The notes beneath the pieces are model-generated. The model was not told the origin of the DNA, made no database searches, and worked only from the letters and a program-made list of their open reading frames with translations. 14,439 nt of DNA from Hyphomicrobiales bacterium (lineage in GTDB: Bacteria > Pseudomonadota > Alphaproteobacteria > Rhizobiales > Beijerinckiaceae): contig PLUH01000361.1 in assembly GCA_003164825.1 (NCBI GenBank), forward strand, positions 12,476 to 26,914. The letters are read 5' to 3'. The translations under genes and the position numbers were made by a program. The first letter of the stretch is position 1, and every line of letters starts with the position of its first letter. Shown here one piece after another: positions 1 to 6,374 of the stretch.

Positions 1-129
1 CTCGCCGAGTTCCTGCTCTCCTCCTGGGAGGGCGCGATCCTCAGGATGAAAGTCGAGCGCAACGCCGAACCGCTCGAGCGCTTCAAGCGCATCGCGTTCG
101 CCACGACGTTCAGGGACCCGTCCAAATGA
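1..129 (+). CDS. TetR-family transcriptional regulator, C-terminal fragment (5' end outside window)
   Basis: Frame 1 is open from the first base to a TGA at 127-129 and encodes 42 residues. The segment SWEGAILRMKVER followed by EPLERFK resembles the last helix of the ligand-binding and dimerisation domain of TetR-family repressors, where a WEGA...RMK pattern is common. The DNA-binding helix-turn-helix would lie upstream and is not visible. The stop codon overlaps the ATG of the haloalkane dehalogenase (ATGA, 4 nt), so the two genes are almost certainly co-transcribed and translationally coupled. That suggests the regulator controls its own operon, including the dehalogenase; this is inference. 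The TetR call rests on a short tail only. Confidence 0.6.
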   Translation, partial: LAEFLLSSWEGAILRMKVERNAEPLERFKRIAFATTFRDPSK

Positions 130-1031
130 ACGACTTCAGCCTGCCCAAACTCCCCGTCCTCGATTCTGAGATGGCCTATCGGGAGGCCGGCGGGCGGGAC
201 AAGCCGGTCGCGCTCTTCCTGCACGGCAATCCGACCTCCTCCTATATCTGGCGCAACATCATTCCCCTCGTCGCCGAGGTTGCCCATTGCGTCGCCCCGG
301 ACCTCATCGGCTTCGGGCAGTCGGGCAAGCCGGACATCGCCTATCGGTTCGAGGATCACGCGCGCTATCTCGACGCCTTCATCGCCAAGGCGGGGATCGG
401 CCCGGCCTATCTCGTCGCCCAGGATTGGGGAACGGCGCTCGCCTTCGACCTCGCGGCGCGGCGGCCGGACTTCGTTCGGGGTCTGGCGTTCATGGAGTTC
501 ATCCGTCTGATCCCAACGTGGGAGGAATTCGTCCGCGGCTCGAAGGGGCGCGAGATCTTCCGCAAGTTCCGCACGGCCGGCGAAGGCGAGACACTCATCC
601 TCGAGGGCAATGTCTTCGTCGAACGGGTGCTGCCGGGCGGAATGCTGCGCAAGCTCTCCGACGAAGAGATGGCGGTGTACCGCGCCCCGTTCCTAACGCC
701 GCGGTCGCGCCTGCCGACCTGGCGGTTTCCCAACGAGCTGCCGATCGCCGGCGAGCCCGGCGACGTCGTCGCGAGGCTTGAGAAGGCGCATGCGGCGCTT
801 GCCGGCTCCGCCTATCCGAAGCTCATGTTCGCCGCCGAACCCGGCGCGCTCGTGTCGCCCGCCTTTGCGGAAGAGTTCGCCGGCAAGCTTAAGGATTGCC
901 AGCTCGTGCGGCTCGGCGCCGGCCTGCATTTCCTCCAGGAGGATCATCCCGAGACGATCGGCCGGGCGGTCGCGGACTTCATCGCGGAGGTTGAGGGCGG
1001 CCGCGCGCGAGAAGGGCGAGCCGCGAGCTGA
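126..1031 (+). CDS. Haloalkane dehalogenase (alpha/beta hydrolase, HLD-II / DhaA-LinB type)
   Basis: Hydrolyses carbon-halogen bonds of haloalkanes to give an alcohol, halide and a proton; expected to be cytosolic. The 301-residue length is normal for the family. The full HLD-II set is visible: the HGNPTSS loop with halide-binding N35, the nucleophile and second halide ligand D100-W101 in AQDWG, the catalytic acid E124 in AFMEFI, and the catalytic base H268 in GLHFLQEDHP. DLIGFGQSGKP (59-69) is also typical. Having the acid after strand 6 (E124) separates HLD-II from HLD-I. The ATG overlaps the stop of the upstream TetR-like gene, so its translation is probably coupled. The physiological substrate cannot be read from sequence, and many family members have none known. 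It is convergent with the next gene, with 21 nt between the stops. Confidence 0.93.
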   Translation: MNDFSLPKLPVLDSEMAYREAGGRDKPVALFLHGNPTSSYIWRNIIPLVAEVAHCVAPDLIGFGQSGKPDIAYRFEDHARYLDAFIAKAGIGPAYLVAQDWGTALAFDLAARRPDFVRGLAFMEFIRLIPTWEEFVRGSKGREIFRKFRTAGEGETLILEGNVFVERVLPGGMLRKLSDEEMAVYRAPFLTPRSRLPTWRFPNELPIAGEPGDVVARLEKAHAALAGSAYPKLMFAAEPGALVSPAFAEEFAGKLKDCQLVRLGAGLHFLQEDHPETIGRAVADFIAEVEGGRAREGRAAS

Positions 1032-1052
1032 TCGGACGAAGCCGAATGACCG

Positions 1053-1997
1053 TTAGGTAACAACCCCAAGAAGGTGAATTCCTCCCTGGACCCGGCCCGA
1101 GGTCGTTTTCTGGATGACGTTGAGGACGTGGACGCCGCCTGGCTCATGGTCTCCCGGGCCCAGCTCCGCCAGGATGCTCAAGGGAACGGGGTGTCCGGCA
1201 TGGAGCTCCATCGAAATGCTCTTCGCCGCCCCGCCATGGCCTTCAATTGCGAATGCCTTGAGAGGCGTCCTCGACGGATGCAACCGCAGATCCCGGTACC
1301 GGCCCTTGCGCAGGAACGACAGGTCGTCCTTGGTCAGCGCCGCGTCCACCGAGACGCTCTCAATTTCCAGGATGACCTTCTCCTCGCCTTTGGGCGCCGC
1401 GGCGACGGCATTGAAGGGGAAAGACAAATGTCTCTTCGACGACCCCGACATCGCCTCGGCGAAAATATTGTGTTGCGCCACGTGGGCGTTGTCCTGAACC
1501 AGACTGACGAAGTCGGCGGTGGTCGAGTTTATTAGCGACTGGCCGTCGGTTATGGGATGTCCCGACACGCTGTTGCTGCCGTAACAATTGGCGATCAGGC
1601 AGGCGTGTCCCCCAGGCTGCGAGCTCATGCCCGCGTACGGAACGAATCCGGGCACCTGGACAGGGACACTGAACCCGCCTCCCCACCCCGCGCTCCCGGT
1701 CAGGCATTTGCTGGGCGGGGCGGGCTGGGAAGGGTTAAGCGCTTGAGACGGGCCGACAATCGTCGCCGGGTCGCACACCCAGACCTCGACGAAAACATTC
1801 GGAATCTGGTCGCCTTCGCGTTGGTAGTTCTCCTGAACCACCACTTCGATGACGTTTTGTACTCCATCCTGATAGGTGCTGAGGTCGATCGCTCCCGTGC
1901 CCAAGAAAATTGCCGGGCTGGACCAAAACTTGGCTCCCAAAGGGAGGGGCCGGCTGCCGGTGTCGCCTGTTTCATATGGCAGATAAAGGGATGACAT
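1053..1997 (-). CDS. Hypothetical protein, beta-rich, unknown function
   Basis: I do not recognise a named family. The ATG at 1997 is preceded by an AGGAG sequence at a 6-nt spacing, so the 314-residue reading frame is well supported. No signal peptide or membrane segment is evident. Residues 1-75 are rich in alternating hydrophobic stretches (NVIEVVVQENYQ, NVFVEVWVCDP). A Pro/Gly-rich linker follows at 80-125. Next come PGGHACLIANCYG (128-140) and VQDNAHVAQHNIF (167-179), a spacing that resembles Ig-like or CARDB-like beta-sandwich repeats. The C-terminal part is again beta-like and ends in a Gly/Val-rich strand. Cysteines are at 75, 98, 133 and 138. It is the only gene reading leftward from the 1998-2452 gap and appears to be a single-gene unit. 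A structural or binding role is possible but unproven. Confidence 0.8.
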   Translation of the reverse strand: MSSLYLPYETGDTGSRPLPLGAKFWSSPAIFLGTGAIDLSTYQDGVQNVIEVVVQENYQREGDQIPNVFVEVWVCDPATIVGPSQALNPSQPAPPSKCLTGSAGWGGGFSVPVQVPGFVPYAGMSSQPGGHACLIANCYGSNSVSGHPITDGQSLINSTTADFVSLVQDNAHVAQHNIFAEAMSGSSKRHLSFPFNAVAAAPKGEEKVILEIESVSVDAALTKDDLSFLRKGRYRDLRLHPSRTPLKAFAIEGHGGAAKSISMELHAGHPVPLSILAELGPGDHEPGGVHVLNVIQKTTSGRVQGGIHLLGVVT

Positions 1998-2002
1998 CGC
2001 GA

Positions 2003-2008
2003 ACTCCT
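2003..2008 (-). promoter_or_regulatory. Strong ribosome-binding site for the 314-residue hypothetical gene
   Basis: On the minus strand, AGGAG lies about 6 nt upstream of the ATG at 1997. This fixes the start of an otherwise unrecognised gene and argues that it is translated. Confidence 0.65.
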
Positions 2009-2053
2009 ATGATCGGAGGTCTGCGTCAAAATCGCACGATCCGACAATCGCGC

Positions 2054-2067
2054 GGGCGCTAGCGCCC
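2054..2067. repeat. Perfect 14-bp palindrome GGGCGCTAGCGCCC
   Basis: The 14 bases equal their own reverse complement. The site lies about 57 bp upstream of the leftward hypothetical gene, and also downstream of the leftward poxB remnant. It could be an operator for the former or part of an old terminator for the latter. There is no adjacent T-tract, so a classical intrinsic terminator is unlikely. Confidence 0.4.
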
Positions 2068-2098
2068 ATCAACCTGACAGAAATGCGCCGGACCAGAA

Positions 2099-2112
2099 GT
2101 GATCAGCATCAC
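2099..2112. repeat. Inverted repeat GTGAT-CAGC-ATCAC, possible operator
   Basis: Perfect 5-bp arms surround a 4-bp spacer, about 100 bp upstream of the ATG of the hypothetical gene at 1997. The shape suits a small dimeric regulator, but no specific regulator is assigned. Confidence 0.3.
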
Positions 2113-2143
2113 ACCGCCCTCGTCAGGGCGACCGGCGCCGTCG

Positions 2144-2218
2144 CTACCTTCGCAGGTTGGCGCGCACGAGGTCGACGATCTCGTCGGCGCGGCCGCTCAG
2201 CATCGCCTTGAGCATTAC
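2144..2218 (-). pseudogene. Remnant of a second poxB-like gene: last ~25 codons only
   Basis: Read on the minus strand in one frame, this stretch gives LMLKAMLSGRADEIV followed by DLVRANLRR and a TAG stop at 2146-2144. The intact poxB in this window ends [24 protein letters not shown], also with a TAG stop. Alignment is gapless over about 24 codons, with many synonymous differences (for example CGA/CGC, AAC/AAT). Upstream of the aligned Met the match to poxB stops at once, and an in-frame TGA follows at 2245-2243, so no ThDP domain or start remains. This C-terminal segment is the lipid-binding tail in PoxB-type enzymes. It looks like the end of a paralogous gene whose body was deleted. The third-position differences argue against a very recent copy. 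Confidence 0.75.
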
Positions 2219-2452
2219 CGTTAGCGTCGGCTCGCGGCGAACTCAGCGTGACCGACCGCAGGTCGCTGGCCTTGGGACAATCGTGCTAGACAATTTCCTC
2301 AGCCGATATCCGCAGGCCTTCGCATCCCAAATGACCCTCCTGGTTTCCGTCGCGAGCGCTCGCCTACCTGCGGGAGGCAATATCCGCTCAGCGATGACGT
2401 TTCGCTGCCTCTCGGGGCCCGCGGCGGACCGAGCGTCGGGTGGAGATCAGCC

Positions 2453-3259
2453 GTGAGACCGAGGTTTTCGCTCGCGCATTTAACCGTGATCCGCCTTGCG
2501 CCGCCGCGAGTGATCGAGGTGGCCGCCCGCACTGGCTACGAGACGGTGGGGCTGCGTCTGACCGGGGGAGCGGAGACAACCCCTGCCTATCCGCTCGTGG
2601 ACGACAAGCCGTTGATGCGCGCTACCAAGGCCGCAATGGCGGCGACCGGCGTCGGCGTGCTCGATATCGAATTCGTCAGGATCACGCCAGAGATCGACGT
2701 CTCGTCGCTCGAGCCCTTTGCGGCGGCCGGCGCGGAGCTCAACGCCAGATACATGATCACATCCGCGTACGACCCCGATCTGAGCCGGTTCACGGACCGG
2801 TTGGCCGCGATCAGCGACCTGGCTTCGCAGTATGGGCTGCGCGCCGTGCTCGAGTTCTTTCCATGGACAGTGGTTCCAGATCTGGGCGCGGCGCTCAGGG
2901 TCGTCGAGGCAGCCGATCGACCGGCGCTCGGGGTCCTGGTGGACACGCTTCACTTCAATCGATCGGCGAGCAGACTCGATGACCTCGACCGGATTTCCGC
3001 CTCGCGGCTGCCCTTCGTCCATGTATCCGATGCGCCCGTGCAGTCGAGCTATACGACCGAAGAGCTGCTGCACGCCGCTCGCGTGGAGCGGCTGCCGCCC
3101 GGCGAGGGCGGCATCGATATCAAGCGCATACTCGGTCATATGCCCCAGAACATTCCGGTGGCGCTTGAGGCGCCAATGACGACCATGGCTTCGGCGGACG
3201 GAGAAGAGGCGGTTGCGCTTCGCGTGCGGCAGGCGGCGGAGCGGTTGCTCACGGCCTGA
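2453..3259 (+). CDS. Sugar phosphate isomerase/epimerase-like TIM-barrel protein (AP endonuclease 2 / xylose isomerase-like fold)
   Basis: A 268-residue protein with the alternating strand-helix pattern of the xylose-isomerase-like TIM barrel. The usual metal ligands are visible at the ends of strands: E134 in VLEFFPW, D164 with H167 in LVDTLHF, H190 in FVHVSDA, and E239 in ALEAPM. E73 (LDIEF) may also line the site. Such proteins isomerise or epimerise sugars, inositols or hydroxypyruvate-like substrates using a divalent metal; the substrate here is unknown. The start is GTG at 2453, chosen because GGAG sits 7 nt upstream and the first strand (SLAHLTV) begins right after. The gene is convergent with poxB, with 26 nt between the two stops; that gap carries a small AAGCG-CC-CGCTT hairpin (3270-3281). 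It stands alone on its strand, so neighbours do not reveal its pathway. Confidence 0.85.
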   Translation: MRPRFSLAHLTVIRLAPPRVIEVAARTGYETVGLRLTGGAETTPAYPLVDDKPLMRATKAAMAATGVGVLDIEFVRITPEIDVSSLEPFAAAGAELNARYMITSAYDPDLSRFTDRLAAISDLASQYGLRAVLEFFPWTVVPDLGAALRVVEAADRPALGVLVDTLHFNRSASRLDDLDRISASRLPFVHVSDAPVQSSYTTEELLHAARVERLPPGEGGIDIKRILGHMPQNIPVALEAPMTTMASADGEEAVALRVRQAAERLLTA

Positions 3260-3285
3260 GCGACGCCATAAGCGCCCGCTTGCGC

Positions 3286-5022
3286 CTATCTGCGCAAATT
3301 CGTGCGCGCGAGGTCGAATATCTCGTCGCCGCGGCCGCTCAGGATCGCCTTCACCATGTAGAGGGAGAATCCTTTGGCCATTTCGGCGGTGATCGCCGGC
3401 GGCATCGCGAGCTCCTGGCGGTTGACCACCGCATCGACGACCACCGGGCCGGGATGGGCGAGCGCTTCGGCGATTCGCGCCTCGACGTCCTTCGGATCCT
3501 CGATGCGGACGCCCTTGATGCCGACGGCTTCGGCCATCGCGGCGAAGTTCGGATTGACGAGATCGGTGCCGGTCGGCAGGAAGCCGGTCGATTTCTGCTC
3601 GAGCTCGACGAACCCGAGCGCGCCGTTGTTGAACACGACGACTTTGACCGGCGCCTTGAGCTGGGTGAGGCTCAGGAGATCGCCCATCAGCATGGCGAAG
3701 CCGCCGTCGCCGGAGAGCGAGATCACCTGCCGTCCGGGCGATGCCGCCTGGGCGCCGATCGCTTGCGGCATGGCGTTGGCCATCGACCCGTGCCAGAACG
3801 AGCCGATGAGCCGGCGCTTGCCGTTCATCTTGAGATAGCGCGCCGCCCACACGGTCGGCAGGCCGACGTCGCAGGTGAAAATCGCGTCGTCAGCCGCCTT
3901 CTCGCTGATCACGCGCGCGACGTGCTGCGGGTGAAGAACGCCGCCCGGGCGTCCGGTTGCGAGCTCGTCGAGGCCCTTCCGGGCGCTGACGTAATCTTTC
4001 AGCGCCGCATCGAGATGCTTGCGGTCGCTCTTGGCCTTGAGCCGCGGCATGAGCGCGCGGAGCGTCGGCGCGATCTGGCCGACGAGGCCGAGCTCGACCG
4101 GCGCCCGGCGGCCGATCGCCTCTGGTCTCAAGTCAATCTGGGCGATGCGGGCGTCCTTGGGATAGAATTGCCGATAAGGGAAATCAGTCCCCAGCATCAG
4201 GAGCGCGTCGCACGACTCCATGGCGTAATAGCCGGACGCAAAGCCGATCAGGCCGGTCATCCCGACGTCATTGGGATTGTCCCACTCGACATGCTCCTTG
4301 CCGCGCATGGCGTGGACGGTTGGCGCCTTCACAGCCTCCGCGAACCGCATCAATTCGTCATGCGCGCCGGCGCAGCCGCTGCCGCAGAGCAGGGTGACCC
4401 GCTGCGCCCGGTTGAGGAATTCAGCCAGCCGGTCGAGCGCCGAGTCGGGCGGAACGACGACCGGCTGCGCCGGCGCCAACCCAAACGGCTTCGGCGCCGG
4501 CGCGGCCTCGGCGGCCTTCAGCATGACGTCGCCCGGGATGACGACGACGCAGACACACCGTTCCAGGATCGCGCGGCGCACCGCGGTCTCGAGCACGCGC
4601 GGCATCTGCGCCGGAGTCGAGACGAGCTCGCAATAGCTCGAGCATTCCTTGAACAATTGCTCGGGGTGGGTCTCCTGGAAATAGCCGGAGCCGATCTCCG
4701 GCGAGGGGATCTGGGCGGCGATGGCGACGACGGGAAGGCGCGAGCGATGGCAGTCGAAGAGGCCGTTGATGAGATGCAGGTTGCCGGGGCCGCAGCTGCC
4801 GGCGCAGACCGCAAGCCCGCCCGTGACATGGGCGTCGGCGCCGGCGGCGAAGGCGCCGACCTCCTCGTGGCGGACATGCAGCCATTCGGCGCCGCCGGCG
4901 CGGCGCAACGCGTCGGTGAAGCCGTTGAGGCTGTCGCCGACGACGCCGTAGATGCGCTTGACGCCGGCGGCGGCGAGAATCTCGACCATCTGGTCGGCGA
5001 CGGTGCGGGCCAAACGCGTCAT
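3286..5022 (-). CDS. poxB: Pyruvate dehydrogenase (ubiquinone) / pyruvate oxidase, PoxB
   Basis: Peripheral membrane ThDP- and FAD-dependent enzyme that decarboxylates pyruvate to acetate and CO2 and passes electrons to ubiquinone. It is collinear with Escherichia coli PoxB as I recall it (578 against 572 residues). Visible signatures are [14 protein letters not shown] (21-34), the ThDP-activating glutamate E53 in [34 protein letters not shown] (73-92), [10 protein letters not shown] (111-120), [12 protein letters not shown] (239-250), and the ThDP/Mg motif GDGG (438-441) ending in FNN (464-466). The C-terminal tail (about 555-578, [19 protein letters not shown]) matches the lipid-binding segment that PoxB uses for membrane activation. 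The ATG start fits the family N-terminus, although GAGG abuts the ATG with no usual spacing, so translation initiation may be weak. A decayed copy of its C-terminal end lies about 1.1 kb away at 2144-2218. Confidence 0.95.
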   Translation of the reverse strand: MTRLARTVADQMVEILAAAGVKRIYGVVGDSLNGFTDALRRAGGAEWLHVRHEEVGAFAAGADAHVTGGLAVCAGSCGPGNLHLINGLFDCHRSRLPVVAIAAQIPSPEIGSGYFQETHPEQLFKECSSYCELVSTPAQMPRVLETAVRRAILERCVCVVVIPGDVMLKAAEAAPAPKPFGLAPAQPVVVPPDSALDRLAEFLNRAQRVTLLCGSGCAGAHDELMRFAEAVKAPTVHAMRGKEHVEWDNPNDVGMTGLIGFASGYYAMESCDALLMLGTDFPYRQFYPKDARIAQIDLRPEAIGRRAPVELGLVGQIAPTLRALMPRLKAKSDRKHLDAALKDYVSARKGLDELATGRPGGVLHPQHVARVISEKAADDAIFTCDVGLPTVWAARYLKMNGKRRLIGSFWHGSMANAMPQAIGAQAASPGRQVISLSGDGGFAMLMGDLLSLTQLKAPVKVVVFNNGALGFVELEQKSTGFLPTGTDLVNPNFAAMAEAVGIKGVRIEDPKDVEARIAEALAHPGPVVVDAVVNRQELAMPPAITAEMAKGFSLYMVKAILSGRGDEIFDLARTNLRR

Positions 5023-5066
5023 CCTCGGGTAAGGCGCTGCGGGTCGCGCGACGATAGACGAAATCG

Positions 5067-5086
5067 GCCGGCGAGGAATAGGGCGC
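5067..5086 (+). repeat. 20-bp direct repeat, left copy (flanks low-GC gene)
   Basis: GCCGGCGAGGAATAGGGCGC here matches GCCGGCGAGGAATAGAGCGC at 6268-6287 at 19 of 20 positions, in the same orientation. The two copies enclose the AT-richer gene at 5120-6052 and little else. Similarity stops on both sides of the 20 bases. This copy lies in the upstream region of poxB. Confidence 0.55.
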
Positions 5087-5119
5087 CGCGCGACCGCCGA
5101 GAAACCAATTCCGGGGCCG

Positions 5120-6052
5120 CTAACCCTTCACCGGATGGTACAGCATGTCCGGTTGAGGAAAATCAGCACTGTTGTCATTAAAATAAACGTGGCGATGCGG
5201 TAGATATACGAATGTGCCCGGGCTTAGGGAGTACGGGTCTTCCGGCGAGTTGGCGTAATTGCGGCCACGGCGACGTATGGGGCAAAATTCTCCCTTCCCT
5301 CCGATGTCGGCAATCGTGTATCCGCGCCAGGCGGCAATCGTGGGTATCGTATATTCGGTATGACCAGGCCAATCGCGATCGGCTGTTTCTCGCACATAAG
5401 CGTTTAGAAAACGCCGCGACAGCCGCATGATCGGATTAAACGAGCGCAGATGCTGGGACTGTGGGACTTCTGGCGGCGGTCTTGCTGTCTCCCAATGGGT
5501 CCAATCGAGCGACCGGGCTCGCGTTATTAATGACGTAGTCAGGACATCTGATCGATCGGTCTCGAATTGGGTGAAAAAATCCCGCCAATCACCGCTGAAA
5601 TCGACGTCGTATTCGATGATCCAGACGAATTCGTTTTTCAGGGCCAGGGCGAGAGGCACGAATAAAACATCGACAAAGCCTCCGTACAACCCGCCGTTTT
5701 CCAGCATGCGCTGCATTCGCCGCGGCATGATTTTTTTCGGTGAGGTATAGGAAAGACTGCATTCCGGCTCCGGAAGGTCGCTCCGGTTGACGATGTAGCT
5801 GAGGTCCAGCAAACCCTTGGTCTGCTCCTGCAGACGGCGAAAGTGGGCTCTGATTCGAGGCTCGTCACGCGAGGTCACAAAAATTGCGCCTGCCCTGCGG
5901 GTATTATTGGACTTCGGCGCAAGGACCATCGTCCTTAGTGTCGACAACACCAAGGCGGCCGTTCTACTGATCGGATTCAGCCTGTTCCTTGCGCCTATGG
6001 CTGACCGGAACGACTCAATACGAAGCGGGTCGGGAGAAATTTGCGGCAGCAC
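5120..6052 (-). CDS. Putative glycosyltransferase-like protein of unknown family (DVD motif), AT-rich
   Basis: A 310-residue protein that I cannot assign confidently. The core [17 protein letters not shown] (144-160) contains D149-V150-D151, which has the form of the DxD metal/nucleotide-sugar motif of GT-A glycosyltransferases. It is preceded by a hydrophobic strand, as in that fold. [15 protein letters not shown] (231-245) could contribute a catalytic acid, and [12 protein letters not shown] lies near the C terminus. Similarity to DUF3405-like proteins is a weak impression. No clear signal peptide is seen. The start is uncertain: the longest frame begins at a GTG (6052) without a Shine-Dalgarno sequence, and a TTGACA-type promoter would start transcription almost at that base. 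An ATG at 5929 (residue 42), just before [13 protein letters not shown], is a good alternative. Base composition is clearly more AT-rich than all neighbours, suggesting transfer. Confidence 0.7.
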   Translation of the reverse strand: MLPQISPDPLRIESFRSAIGARNRLNPISRTAALVLSTLRTMVLAPKSNNTRRAGAIFVTSRDEPRIRAHFRRLQEQTKGLLDLSYIVNRSDLPEPECSLSYTSPKKIMPRRMQRMLENGGLYGGFVDVLFVPLALALKNEFVWIIEYDVDFSGDWRDFFTQFETDRSDVLTTSLITRARSLDWTHWETARPPPEVPQSQHLRSFNPIMRLSRRFLNAYVRETADRDWPGHTEYTIPTIAAWRGYTIADIGGKGEFCPIRRRGRNYANSPEDPYSLSPGTFVYLPHRHVYFNDNSADFPQPDMLYHPVKG

Positions 6053-6057
6053 GCTGA

Positions 6058-6086
6058 TTCATTGGCAAAAAGCGAAAATTTGTCAA
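6058..6086 (-). promoter_or_regulatory. Possible sigma-70 promoter of the low-GC gene
   Basis: On the minus strand a perfect TTGACA (6086-6081) is followed by a 17-nt AT-rich spacer and AATGAA (6063-6058), which matches the -10 consensus at 3 of 6 positions. The predicted start of transcription is near 6051, at the annotated GTG. If real, this argues for translation from a downstream start such as the ATG at 5929. Confidence 0.35.
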
Positions 6087-6267
6087 GATGCGCCTTGCGA
6101 GGCTGCGAGCCTTTCGCGATCCGGGGCCGGTTGCGCCGGAAGACCGCCGGCCATGAGCGGCGCGCTGGGCTCACGGATTGCAAAGCGAACTGCGGCAAGC
6201 GCGCCCAAGACGGCTAATCCCTTTGCCCGCAAGTGACGCCTGTCGCATCAAAATTCAGCTGAGCGCA

Positions 6268-6287
6268 GCCGGCGAGGAATAGAGCGC
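6268..6287 (+). repeat. 20-bp direct repeat, right copy
   Basis: This is the partner of 5067-5086, with one mismatch (A for G at position 16). It lies about 1.2 kb from the left copy and about 90 bp upstream of the AlsS-like gene. The arrangement resembles direct repeats left by integration or recombination, but no integrase or transposase lies between the copies. Confidence 0.55.
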
Positions 6288-6374
6288 AGTCCGGGTTCCT
6301 GCGAAACGGGTTGCCGGCGCAGCCGGAATGCGCGAGCGTGAGCATCCTTAAGACCAGCGCCAGGAGGGCGTCCG

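Larger units (their letters stand above)
1998..2452. other. 455-bp gap between divergent genes: poxB remnant plus short palindromes
   Basis: No intact gene was found here. The left part (1998-2143) must hold the leftward promoter of the hypothetical gene and contains a perfect 14-bp palindrome (2054-2067) and a GTGAT/ATCAC inverted repeat (2099-2112). The middle (2144-2218) is the C-terminal coding remnant of a PoxB-like enzyme. The right part (2246-2452) should carry the promoter of the TIM-barrel gene and has a 12-bp palindrome, GCGAGCGCTCGC, at 2352-2363. No clear sigma-70 pair was identified. Confidence 0.6.
6053..6374. other. 322-bp gap between divergent genes
   Basis: No convincing gene was found. 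The left end holds the leftward TTGACA promoter candidate, the right end holds the right copy of the 20-bp direct repeat (6268-6287), and an AGGAGG ribosome-binding site precedes the AlsS-like gene at 6375. Short frames in the middle (around 6090-6240) have no ribosome-binding site or recognisable content. Confidence 0.55.

Noticed and set aside
2480..3850. Long minus-strand frame (456 codons) covering the TIM-barrel gene and part of poxB
   Set aside because: It crosses two convergent real genes and is low-complexity and Arg-rich, with no family resemblance; it is a codon-bias artefact.
3280..5181. Long open frame (633 codons) on the plus strand antisense to poxB
   Set aside because: Its product is Arg/Asp/Gly/Ala-rich with no recognisable domain, while the opposite strand encodes a near full-length PoxB with all motifs. 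It is a high-GC shadow frame.
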